This document shows positions 1-7,348 of a DNA stretch of 37,963 bases, piece after piece. The DNA comes from Colimorpha sp045597945 (GTDB lineage Bacteria > Bacteroidota > Bacteroidia > Bacteroidales > P3). A program made the position numbers and the translations under genes. Within the stretch, counting starts at the first letter, position 1; each line of letters opens with the position of its first letter. The notes beneath the pieces are model-generated. The model was not told where the DNA came from. It did not search any database and worked only from the letters and a program-made list of their open reading frames with translations. The stretch lies in the NCBI GenBank assembly GCA_045597945.1, contig JAZLLD010000001.1:1-37963 (forward strand), in the 5' to 3' direction.

Positions 1-1
1 T

Positions 2-3000
2 ACCTTGCATTTGACTATCAATCGCAGCACTGATAGCATTGAGACGATTGCCGCATGTGAATCATACGAATGGCATGGTGTCACCTATACCGAGTCTACT
101 AATGATGCGGTAGTAACGTTGGCCAATGCCGTGGGTTGGGACAGCACTGTTACCTTACATCTGACTATCAACCACAGCACCGATAGTGTTGAGACCGTTA
201 CCGCTTGTGACTCATACGAATGGCATGGTGTCACCTATACCGAGTCCACCAATGATGCAGTAGTAACTATGGCCAATGCCGTGGGTTGCGACAGCACTGT
301 TACCTTGCATCTGACTGTCAATCACAGCACCGATAGTGTTGAGACCGTTACCGCTTGTGACTTATACGAATGGTATGGTGTCACCTATACCGAGTCTACT
401 AATGATGCAGTTGTGACTTTGGCCAATGCAATGGGTTGCGATAGTGTTGTGACTTTGCATCTGACTATCAATCAAAGCACTCATGACGTGTTTGCACAGT
501 CGGCATGCGAATCTTATGAGTGGCATGATGTAGCCTATACGGAGAGTGGCATCTATACATTTGACTATGTGAATACCGCAGGTTGTGCCAGCACCGATAC
601 GTTGAAACTTACTGTCAGTGAATCAGAAGCGCTGACTTTCCATGTTACTGCGTGCGACCAGTATCTTTGGAATGGAGAGGCTTACTGGACTTCCGGAGTC
701 TATACCTATGACCACACAGCTGAGGGTTCGAGCTGTACTAGCGTTGATACTTTGTATTTGACCATCAATCACAGCACCGATAGTGTTGTGGCAGTTACCG
801 CTTGTGACTCATACGAATGGCACGGCATCACCTATACCGAATCCACCAATGATGCAGTTGTGACTTTGGCCAATGCCGTGGGTTGCGACAGCATCGTTAC
901 ATTACATTTGACTGTCAATCACAGCACTGATAGTGTTGTGGCAGTTACCGCTTGTGACTCATACGAGTGGCATGGTGTCACCTATACCGAATCCACCAAT
1001 GATGCAGTAGTAACTATGGCCAATGCCGTGGGTTGCGACAGCACTGTTACCTTGCATTTGACTATCAATCGCAGCACTGATAGCATTGAGACGATTGCCG
1101 CATGTGAATCATACGAATGGCATGGTGTCACCTATACCGAGTCTACCAATGATGCAGTTTTGACTTTGGCCAATGCAATGGGCTGCGATAGTGTTGTGAC
1201 TTTGCATCTGACTATCAATCAAAGCACTCATGACGTGTTTGCACAGTCGGCATGCGAATCTTATGAGTGGCATGATATTTCCTACACAGAGAGTGGCATT
1301 TATACATTTGACTATGTGAATGCTGCCGGATGTGCTAGCACCGATACACTGAAACTAACTGTTAGCGAGTCGAATGCGCTGACATCCCATGTGACTGCTT
1401 GCGACCAGTACCTTTGGAATGGTGAGGCCTATACGACATCGGGTGTTTATACCTATGACCATAGCGCTGAGGGTTCGAGCTGCACAAGTGTTGATACTTT
1501 GTATTTGACCATCAATCACAGCACTGATAGTGTTGAAACTGTTACCGCTTGTGACTCATACGAATGGCATGATGTCACCTATACCGAATCTACCAGTGAT
1601 GCAGTTGTGACTTTGGCCAATGCAATGGGCTGCGATAGCGTTGTGACTTTGCATCTGACTATCAATCAGGGCACATATAATGCTTACCAGCAGTCGGCTT
1701 GTGATAACTATGAGTGGCATGGCACTTCCTATATTGAGAGTGGCACGTATATTTATACATACGAAAATGCGGAAGGCTGCATGAGCGCAGATACGTTGCA
1801 TTTGACAATCAACAATAGCACCGACAGCGTATTGTCTGTTGTTGCATGCGATGAATTTGAATGGAATGGAATGACATACACCACAACTACCAACACTCCA
1901 ACAATGGTGCTGGCTAATGTGTCTGGCTGCGATAGTATTGTTTCGCTTCATCTTACTATCAACAATAGTGTGAATAGTGTTGAATCTGTTGTTGAGTGTG
2001 ACTCTGCAGAATGGCATGGAGTGGTGTATTATGAATCCACAAATGAACCAACATTTATCGGTCAAACTGCTAGTGGATGCGACAGCATTGTTGCGCTGAA
2101 CCTCACTATCAATCACGGTACTCATAGCGCTGATACAGAAACGGTTGTTGGACCTTATCTGTGGCATGGCGAGTATTACAACGAGTCGGGTGTTTATGTA
2201 TTTGAGTATGTTAATGACAATGCATGCATAAGTAAAGATACGCTCTATCTGACCATTGCCGATGTTGAAGGTCTGAGCTACCATGTGGATGCTTGCGACG
2301 CATACGAGTGGTGTGGTACAATTTACACTTCTACAGGCGTTTATACACATGCTCGAGTTGCTGGAATTGCTGTAGATACACTATATTTGACCATCAATCG
2401 CAGTTCTAGTAGTTTGGATAATCAGTCCGCATGTGATTCGTATACTTGGCATGGCGTTGACTACACGGCCAGTACAAATGCCCCGATTTTTACTTGCCAG
2501 AATGCTGCAGGTTGCGACAGTATCGTGACTTTGAACCTGACTATACGCTATAGTACGGAAGGTGTTGATAACCAAGTAGCTTGTGATGATTTTGAATGGC
2601 ATGGAACTATCTATTCCGCATCTACTGATGAGCCGACATATCATCTGCAGAATGTTGCTGGTTGTGACAGTCTTGTGACTTTGCATCTTACGGTCAATTA
2701 TAGCTCGGAGAGCGTTGAACAGCATACTGCATGTGATTCCTATGAGTGGAATGGTATGGTATACACCACTTCTGCCAGGGATTCGGTGTTTTTGACTAAC
2801 ACTGTGGGTTGCGACAGTATAGCCATTGTGGAACTGACTATCAACCACAGTACCCAGGGTGAGAAAGTTTTGTCGGCTTGCGACTCATTGATTTGGAACG
2901 GAGTGACTTATACTGCAGATTTCGCTGGTGTTGTGGCTTCAGTCGAGAATGGTCTCGGCTGCGATAGTACCACGGCGCTCACCTTGACAATTCGCCACAG

Positions 3001-3275
3001 CACAACATCTGAAATGGAAGAAACGGTGTGTGACAGTCTTGTCTGGAATGGAGAAACTTATCGCCAGTCAATAGAGGCACAGTTTAATACAACCAACTCG
3101 CAGGGATGCGACAGTGTGGCTACCCTTTTGCTGACAGTCAACCATAGTGTTGATACTATAGTGGAAGTTAGTGCTGAGGGCTCTTATTTGTGGCACGGAA
3201 TCACCTATACCGAAAGTGGCGAATATCTGTTTGAAGGCCAGACTGATGCAGGTTGCGACAGCGTTGTGACTTTGG
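2..3275 (+). repeat. About 22 tandem ~150-bp coding repeats with a higher-order period
   Basis: The units are 147-150 bp each and in frame. The first 11 or so are near-identical, while the later ones diverge strongly. Bases 1-99 match 1048-1146 exactly. The pair of unusual units starting near 448 (with NQSTHDVF) recurs 747 bp later near 1195, with an exact match of about 90 bp around 437-529 and 1184-1276. This implies amplification of five-unit blocks as well as of single units. Such homogenised arrays typically arise by unequal crossing-over or gene conversion and can expand, contract or collapse in assemblies. Confidence 0.9.
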
Positions 3276-3538
3276 TGCTTACCATTTTGGAAGAACAGGG
3301 AATTGATGACATGGAAGGCTCTGTTTCGGTGAATCTATATCCTAATCCTACTTCTGGTTTGGTGGTCGTAAGTGCTGAAGAAATTGAGCAAATCGATGTT
3401 TTTGACAATTCAGGTAGGCTGGTTATCACTCAGCAGGGAAGCAATCAAATTGATTTGACTTCCCAGGTTGCAGGCACCTTTGTCGTTAGAGTTTCTACTA
3501 AGCAGGGTACAGCCATCAGACGTGTTGTGAAGCGATAA
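2..3538 (+). CDS. Giant tandem-repeat surface protein, T9SS type A sorting domain (5'-partial)
   Basis: The reading frame is open from the first bases, so the true start and signal peptide lie outside the window. The visible 1177 or so residues are about 22 units of roughly 50 residues. Each unit has the pattern AC(D/E)SYEWHG-x-x-Y near its middle and GCDS-x-VTL at its end, giving one cysteine pair per unit that could form a disulfide. After the last unit comes a short linker and a C-terminal domain (from about residue 1110) with LYPNPTSG, a FDNSGRLV strand and the ending VVKR. That is a T9SS type A sorting signal, which directs export across the outer membrane and attachment or release at the surface. 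An adhesin or surface-fibre role is inferred from architecture; the repeat itself has no assigned function here. Unit 1 has Trp where the others have the second Cys (GWDS). Confidence 0.85.
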   Translation, partial: TLHLTINRSTDSIETIAACESYEWHGVTYTESTNDAVVTLANAVGWDSTVTLHLTINHSTDSVETVTACDSYEWHGVTYTESTNDAVVTMANAVGCDSTVTLHLTVNHSTDSVETVTACDLYEWYGVTYTESTNDAVVTLANAMGCDSVVTLHLTINQSTHDVFAQSACESYEWHDVAYTESGIYTFDYVNTAGCASTDTLKLTVSESEALTFHVTACDQYLWNGEAYWTSGVYTYDHTAEGSSCTSVDTLYLTINHSTDSVVAVTACDSYEWHGITYTESTNDAVVTLANAVGCDSIVTLHLTVNHSTDSVVAVTACDSYEWHGVTYTESTNDAVVTMANAVGCDSTVTLHLTINRSTDSIETIAACESYEWHGVTYTESTNDAVLTLANAMGCDSVVTLHLTINQSTHDVFAQSACESYEWHDISYTESGIYTFDYVNAAGCASTDTLKLTVSESNALTSHVTACDQYLWNGEAYTTSGVYTYDHSAEGSSCTSVDTLYLTINHSTDSVETVTACDSYEWHDVTYTESTSDAVVTLANAMGCDSVVTLHLTINQGTYNAYQQSACDNYEWHGTSYIESGTYIYTYENAEGCMSADTLHLTINNSTDSVLSVVACDEFEWNGMTYTTTTNTPTMVLANVSGCDSIVSLHLTINNSVNSVESVVECDSAEWHGVVYYESTNEPTFIGQTASGCDSIVALNLTINHGTHSADTETVVGPYLWHGEYYNESGVYVFEYVNDNACISKDTLYLTIADVEGLSYHVDACDAYEWCGTIYTSTGVYTHARVAGIAVDTLYLTINRSSSSLDNQSACDSYTWHGVDYTASTNAPIFTCQNAAGCDSIVTLNLTIRYSTEGVDNQVACDDFEWHGTIYSASTDEPTYHLQNVAGCDSLVTLHLTVNYSSESVEQHTACDSYEWNGMVYTTSARDSVFLTNTVGCDSIAIVELTINHSTQGEKVLSACDSLIWNGVTYTADFAGVVASVENGLGCDSTTALTLTIRHSTTSEMEETVCDSLVWNGETYRQSIEAQFNTTNSQGCDSVATLLLTVNHSVDTIVEVSAEGSYLWHGITYTESGEYLFEGQTDAGCDSVVTLVLTILEEQGIDDMEGSVSVNLYPNPTSGLVVVSAEEIEQIDVFDNSGRLVITQQGSNQIDLTSQVAGTFVVRVSTKQGTAIRRVVKR

Positions 3539-3553
3539 TCGCTTACCCTAGAT

Positions 3554-3596
3554 AACAAGAAAGGCTACCCCGCTGGAGGTAGCCTTTCTTGTTTTT
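3554..3596. terminator. Bidirectional intrinsic terminator
   Basis: A perfect 16-bp inverted repeat: AACAAGAAAGGCTACC at 3554-3569, an 8-base loop, and its complement at 3578-3593. It is followed by a T run on the plus strand, and it lies between the convergent ends of the repeat protein and prfB. It can serve both transcripts. Confidence 0.9.
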
Positions 3597-3606
3597 GGCG
3601 GATGGT

Positions 3607-4716
3607 TTATTCTCCACCAAATTCCATAAGATATGCTTTGATGAAATTGTCAATCTTGCCATCCATCACGCCCATGACGTCGCCGGTCTGATAGTTTGTG
3701 CGGTGATCTTTCACACGGCGGTCGTCCATGACATAGCTGCGGATTTGTGAACCCCATTCAATCTTCTTCTGGCTGGCCTTGATTTTGGCCTGCTCCTCCA
3801 TGCGGTGTTGGAGTTCGCGCTCATAAAGCTGGGAACGGAGCAGGCGCATGGCGTTCTCTTTGTTCTTGGGCTGGTCGCGCGTCTCGGTGTTTTCAATCAG
3901 TATTTCCTCTTCGACTCCAGTGTAGGGGTCTTTGTATTGATAGCGCAGGCGAACACCGCTCTCCACCTTGTTTACGTTCTGGCCACCGGCACCACCTGAG
4001 CGGAACGTATCCCAACTGAGTCTGGACATATCAACGACAACTTCGATGGTGTCGTCAATAAGGGGGGTGACGCTGACCGAGGCGAAAGAGGTCATGCGCT
4101 TGCCTTGTGCATTGAATGGACTGACTCGAACCAAGCGGTGTACACCAGTTTCGCTTTTGAGATAGCCGAAAGCATAGTCGCCTTCAATCTGCATCGTGAC
4201 AGATTTGATTCCTGCACCTTCACCGTCAAGGCTGTTGGAAATGGCCACGCGGTAGTTGTGGGTCTCGGCATATCGGATATACATGCGCATAAGCATTTCG
4301 GCCCAGTCTTGAGCCTCTACACCACCGGCACCCGCATTGATTGATAATACGGCGTCGAAGTGGTCGCTTTCGCCTTGCAACATGTTCTTTAACTCAAGCG
4401 ATTCAACCAGCGTTTGTGTGGTTGCCAGCTGTTCGATGAGCTCTTCTTCGGTTGCATCGCCACTTTCAAAGAATTCTGCAAGAACTTGGAGGTCGTCGCA
4501 GCTGGTGTTGACTTCGTTGAAGGCGGTCACCCAGGCTTTCTTTCCTTGGATGGCCTTCATGATCTTTTGGGCTTCTTTGGGCTGGGACCAGAAGTCGGGG
4601 GCTTCAGTCTGTTTCTCCTCTTCTGCAATTTGTGCTTTGAGTGAATCGATATTGAGGAAGCGTTGAAGTGCGTCTTTGCGCTCCAGGAGGTCTTTTATGC
4701 TTTCAGTTGTTGTCAT
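3607..4716 (-). CDS. prfB: Peptide chain release factor 2 (RF2)
   Basis: This class I release factor recognises UGA and UAA in the ribosomal A site and triggers peptidyl-tRNA hydrolysis. The 369 residues match the usual RF2 length. The GGQ catalytic motif is at residues 244-246 in the context SGGAGGQNVNK, and the RF2-type SPF stop-recognition tripeptide appears in VRVSPFNAQGK. The frame is continuous from the ATG. At the place where many prfB genes carry an in-frame UGA and a CUU slip (near residues 25-26, after RFL), this gene reads CTC-AAT, so the classic autoregulatory +1 frameshift is absent. It sits 18 nt downstream of the ZIP transporter gene and may be read with it. Confidence 0.97.
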   Translation of the reverse strand: MTTTESIKDLLERKDALQRFLNIDSLKAQIAEEEKQTEAPDFWSQPKEAQKIMKAIQGKKAWVTAFNEVNTSCDDLQVLAEFFESGDATEEELIEQLATTQTLVESLELKNMLQGESDHFDAVLSINAGAGGVEAQDWAEMLMRMYIRYAETHNYRVAISNSLDGEGAGIKSVTMQIEGDYAFGYLKSETGVHRLVRVSPFNAQGKRMTSFASVSVTPLIDDTIEVVVDMSRLSWDTFRSGGAGGQNVNKVESGVRLRYQYKDPYTGVEEEILIENTETRDQPKNKENAMRLLRSQLYERELQHRMEEQAKIKASQKKIEWGSQIRSYVMDDRRVKDHRTNYQTGDVMGVMDGKIDNFIKAYLMEFGGE

Positions 4717-4734
4717 GTTTTAAAGATAGGGCGG

Positions 4735-5556
4735 TTAAAAAGTGGGGTAAATCTCTGGGCAACCGGGAGTAAAATAAGCTGCAATAAAAGCTAACAGAAT
4801 GAGTGATAGTTTTGCCCAAGAGAATGTATTGTGGTCGTGGTCGAAAAGTATGCTGACTGATACATGGAGCAGTATGCCAACTACAACGGCCATGATAAGG
4901 CTTTGCAGTATTTCGTTTTGAGGAACGAGGTAAAGGTTGCAAAGTGAGCCAAGGGGGGTCATGATGGCAAAAATGGCCAAAAGGAGGAATGATTTCCCAA
5001 AACCATAGTGGTTGTTCATGAATAGGCTGACCATGACTAGTGCGATAGGAATATTGTGCAGGACTATTCCGTACAGCAGGCCTTGGTGGATATCGCCATC
5101 AATGTCCACCATGGGCATGCCCTCGAGGAATGCATGGATTGAAAGGCCTATGATCAGTCCGGTAACAGGGTGAATCTGCGATTTGTGGTGGCAGTGGCCT
5201 TCGTGATGGTGGTGTTCGTGGTTGGTGAGTTCATCTTCGCAGCAAGGGCAGTGGTTGTGGCCGTGCTCTACTCCTTTGGTTACTTGTTCAAGCAGTAATT
5301 GGATGAGGAAGCCGAGCATGACTGCTGCTGCAACTTTGAAATGACTGTTGGGTGTTACAAAGCGGTAGGGCTCTTCTCCTAAAAAGATATGTGGGACAAG
5401 GTTGATGAAGCAAGAGGCAAAAAGAAAAGCACCACCAAAAACGGTGATGTAGCTCATAGCTTTAGTTGAGATATGCTTGCAACTAGGTATAAGGAGCGCC
5501 CATAGGACGATGCCTGCTATAATTAATATGTAGGATAGTATAATTGTTGTTGACAT
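4735..5556 (-). CDS. ZIP family divalent metal transporter
   Basis: A 273-residue polytopic membrane protein that would import zinc or related divalent metals. It has about seven or eight hydrophobic segments and a histidine- and cysteine-rich cytoplasmic loop at residues 98-129 (HGHNHCPCC and NHEHHHHEG stretches). The ZIP signature helices are HAFLEG (141-146) and HNIPIA (167-172), which hold the metal-site His and Glu residues; the second lacks the usual Glu of HNIPEG. The metal cannot be deduced. The start codon lies only a few bases beyond the U tract of the upstream SRP RNA gene, leaving no space for a separate promoter. Confidence 0.9.
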   Translation of the reverse strand: MSTTIILSYILIIAGIVLWALLIPSCKHISTKAMSYITVFGGAFLFASCFINLVPHIFLGEEPYRFVTPNSHFKVAAAVMLGFLIQLLLEQVTKGVEHGHNHCPCCEDELTNHEHHHHEGHCHHKSQIHPVTGLIIGLSIHAFLEGMPMVDIDGDIHQGLLYGIVLHNIPIALVMVSLFMNNHYGFGKSFLLLAIFAIMTPLGSLCNLYLVPQNEILQSLIMAVVVGILLHVSVSILFDHDHNTFSWAKLSLILLAFIAAYFTPGCPEIYPTF

Positions 5557-5564
5557 ATATGCAC

Positions 5565-5667
5565 AAAAAAAGGGTAAGCTGTTTATATCGCACCGCTACA
5601 ACCAAACACCCTTGCTGTATTCCTACCCTGGGGGATTCAATGGGAGCTGGTCGTATAAGACTTACCC
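5565..5667 (-). ncRNA. ffs: Bacterial small signal recognition particle RNA (4.5S RNA)
   Basis: Read on the minus strand from 5667, the RNA opens with GGGUAAG and closes with CUUACCC (5572-5578), followed by seven U (5571-5565). Between them lies the hallmark SRP domain IV: CCAGG, GUA, the tetraloop GGAA (5620-5623), UAC, AGCAAGGG. That is the Ffh-binding hairpin with its internal loops. The length of about 96 nt fits the small bacterial form. The RNA pairs with Ffh to target nascent membrane proteins to the Sec translocon. No protein-coding ORF on this strand explains the segment. Confidence 0.95.
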
Positions 5668-5672
5668 AATTG

Positions 5673-5702
5673 CAAAAGTACAACTTTTTTTTAAATTACA
5701 AA
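5673..5702 (-). promoter_or_regulatory. Bacteroidota-type promoter of ffs
   Basis: On the minus strand, TTTG (5699-5702) and TACTTTTG (5673-5680) match the -33 TTTG and -7 TAnnTTTG elements used by the Bacteroidota primary sigma factor, with an 18-nt spacer. The -7 box ends 5 bases before the GGGUAAG 5' end of the RNA, as expected for a start at or near that end. Confidence 0.8.
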
Positions 5703-5703
5703 G

Positions 5704-5915
5704 TTTTTTTTTACTTTTTTGAAATATTGTTGTTGTACTATTCTACTATTGCTTTGTGTATTAATTTTGTATTCAGTGGATTACGTTTGTTTGAAGGTGT
5801 GGATGTATTTTTGTATTTTTCCGAATCTATTTTTGTATGTTGAGTGCAAAAATGTTTTTTTTCTTTGTTTTATCTTTTGTTTTGAGCATTCATAGATTCA
5901 CCGAAAAGTTGTATT
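5704..5915. other. AT-rich non-coding spacer between mltG and ffs
   Basis: Very T-rich on the plus strand with several T tracts. I see no gene, RNA fold or clear hairpin here. It holds the 3' flank of mltG and the region upstream of the ffs promoter. Confidence 0.6.
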
Positions 5916-6935
5916 TTAATGTATGTTTCTTTCATTCAGTGCTTTATGGAATTTTCGAGCATTTGAGAGGTGCTCAACCATAGAAGATGCAAAGTTGTGT
6001 CTGCCGCTGAAATCTTCTTTTGCACAGAAGTATAAATAGTTGGTTCCCTTGTTTTTGAGTACGGCGTCAATAGATGCGGATGAAGGAATGCAGATGGGGC
6101 CGGGAGGTAAACCGATATGTCTATAAGTATTATAAGGACTGTCGTTCAAAAGCATTTCGCCTTTGATGCGCTGGATTGAGAAATCGCCTACGGCATATTT
6201 AACAGTTGGGTCAGCTTGTAATGGCATTCCCATTCTGTATCGGTTGAGATAGACGGAGGCAATGTCGGCCTTTTCTTCATTGCAGTTGGTCTCTTCTTCC
6301 ACAATTGAAGCTATTGTGGTTACCTGTTGGCGTGTCAGTCCAAGTTTGTTCAGCTGTTGTTGGCGATTCTCCCAAAATAGTTTATTCTCCTTTTGCATGC
6401 GGTCTAATAATGCTTTGGGTTGGATGGTCCAATATACCTCGTAAGTGTTTTGCGGGAACATGCCAATGATTGTCTCTTTGGATTCGTTATATTCTTGGCA
6501 GATTGTTTCGTCCATCATCATTGCCAGTAGACTGTCTGGCTCAAATGCCAGCTTGCCGCCGAGATATTGGCACAGCTCTTCAAGGGTGCGTTTCTTCGGG
6601 ATTGTCAACCGTATAGGGGTCTGATTTCCGCTATAGAGTTTCTGCACCACGGCAATAACGTTCATCTTGGGTGAGAGTACATAGCTGCCCGGTTTGATAT
6701 GTTTGTTTAATCCTCTGGCTCGGGCTATAGAGCCAAAGATTGCTTGGTTTTGTATGCAATTATGAGCATTAAGGCTGTCTACTAGCTGGTTGTACTCGCA
6801 GTTATTAGGTATATAGATGCGTGTGTCTTCTTTTATTGTAAGATTTTGGCAGCGTAGCATCAGAAGGCCGGTTCCCAAAAACAAGATGCCAATTGTTGCG
6901 GTGCAAATGAGGATTGTCAGAGTTTTCTTTTTCAT
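5916..6935 (-). CDS. mltG: Endolytic murein transglycosylase MltG (YceG-like)
   Basis: An inner-membrane enzyme that cleaves nascent glycan strands and so sets peptidoglycan chain length. The 339-residue protein has an N-terminal membrane anchor (TILICTATIGILFLGTGLL), then a LysM-like region and the YceG catalytic domain. The segment IASIVEEETN (around residues 208-217) carries the predicted catalytic Glu. It is followed by the family signature with VYLNRYRMGMPLQADPTVKYA, NTYRHIGLPPGPI and a C-terminal YLYFCA/GRHNF block. It ends a minus-strand run, starting 11 nt after the acetyltransferase gene, which suggests one transcript. Confidence 0.95.
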   Translation of the reverse strand: MKKKTLTILICTATIGILFLGTGLLMLRCQNLTIKEDTRIYIPNNCEYNQLVDSLNAHNCIQNQAIFGSIARARGLNKHIKPGSYVLSPKMNVIAVVQKLYSGNQTPIRLTIPKKRTLEELCQYLGGKLAFEPDSLLAMMMDETICQEYNESKETIIGMFPQNTYEVYWTIQPKALLDRMQKENKLFWENRQQQLNKLGLTRQQVTTIASIVEEETNCNEEKADIASVYLNRYRMGMPLQADPTVKYAVGDFSIQRIKGEMLLNDSPYNTYRHIGLPPGPICIPSSASIDAVLKNKGTNYLYFCAKEDFSGRHNFASSMVEHLSNARKFHKALNERNIH

Positions 6936-6946
6936 TGATGAAAATG

Positions 6947-7324
6947 TTATAGTATTAGTTGGAAACGGTAGGTGTCAACGAATTTGTCGCCACGTACAAC
7001 CCAATCTTTCAGGGTGGCGCAATGTTGATATCCTGCATTCTGAAAAATATGTAGGCTGGCTGCGTTGGTGGCAGCAATGTCGGCAAAGACTTGATGGAGC
7101 GAAGTATTCTGCCGGCAGAAATCTGTCAAGGCAGACACCATTGCTTTGCCATAACCTTGATGGCGATATTCGTTGCTAATGACTATGCCCACAGCGGCAC
7201 GTCGATTGACAGGGTCGTAGTTGTAGAGTTCTATGCAACCTACAGGGACATCGTTCTCGGAGAATCCGTATAGTTTCAGTTCTCCAGAAGATAAAGTGTC
7301 GCCTTGCATTGCTTTTAAAATCAT
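6947..7324 (-). CDS. Short GNAT-family N-acetyltransferase
   Basis: A 125-residue protein with the acetyl-CoA-binding core of GNAT enzymes: a beta strand AAVGIVIS followed by the pyrophosphate loop R-x-x-G-x-G (YRHQGYGKAM, residues 53-62) and a C-terminal NAASLHIFQNAGY segment. The substrate is unknown; the pattern resembles SpeG/RimJ-type enzymes. It appears to lack the first 40-50 residues (N-terminal strand and helices) that such enzymes normally have. An in-frame TAA lies five codons before the only usable ATG, so the missing part is not encoded immediately upstream. It may be a trimmed functional form or a 5'-truncated gene. It sits 24 nt downstream of recG. Confidence 0.8.
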   Translation of the reverse strand: MILKAMQGDTLSSGELKLYGFSENDVPVGCIELYNYDPVNRRAAVGIVISNEYRHQGYGKAMVSALTDFCRQNTSLHQVFADIAATNAASLHIFQNAGYQHCATLKDWVVRGDKFVDTYRFQLIL

Positions 7325-7348
7325 GATATAGTATGTTTAGAAGTAATA

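Noticed and set aside
1..3275. Repeat array considered as a non-ribosomal or polyketide module or as LRR repeats
   Set aside because: The units are 50 residues with a Cys-Asp-Ser/Trp pattern and end in a T9SS sorting domain; there are no LRR or enzymatic motifs.
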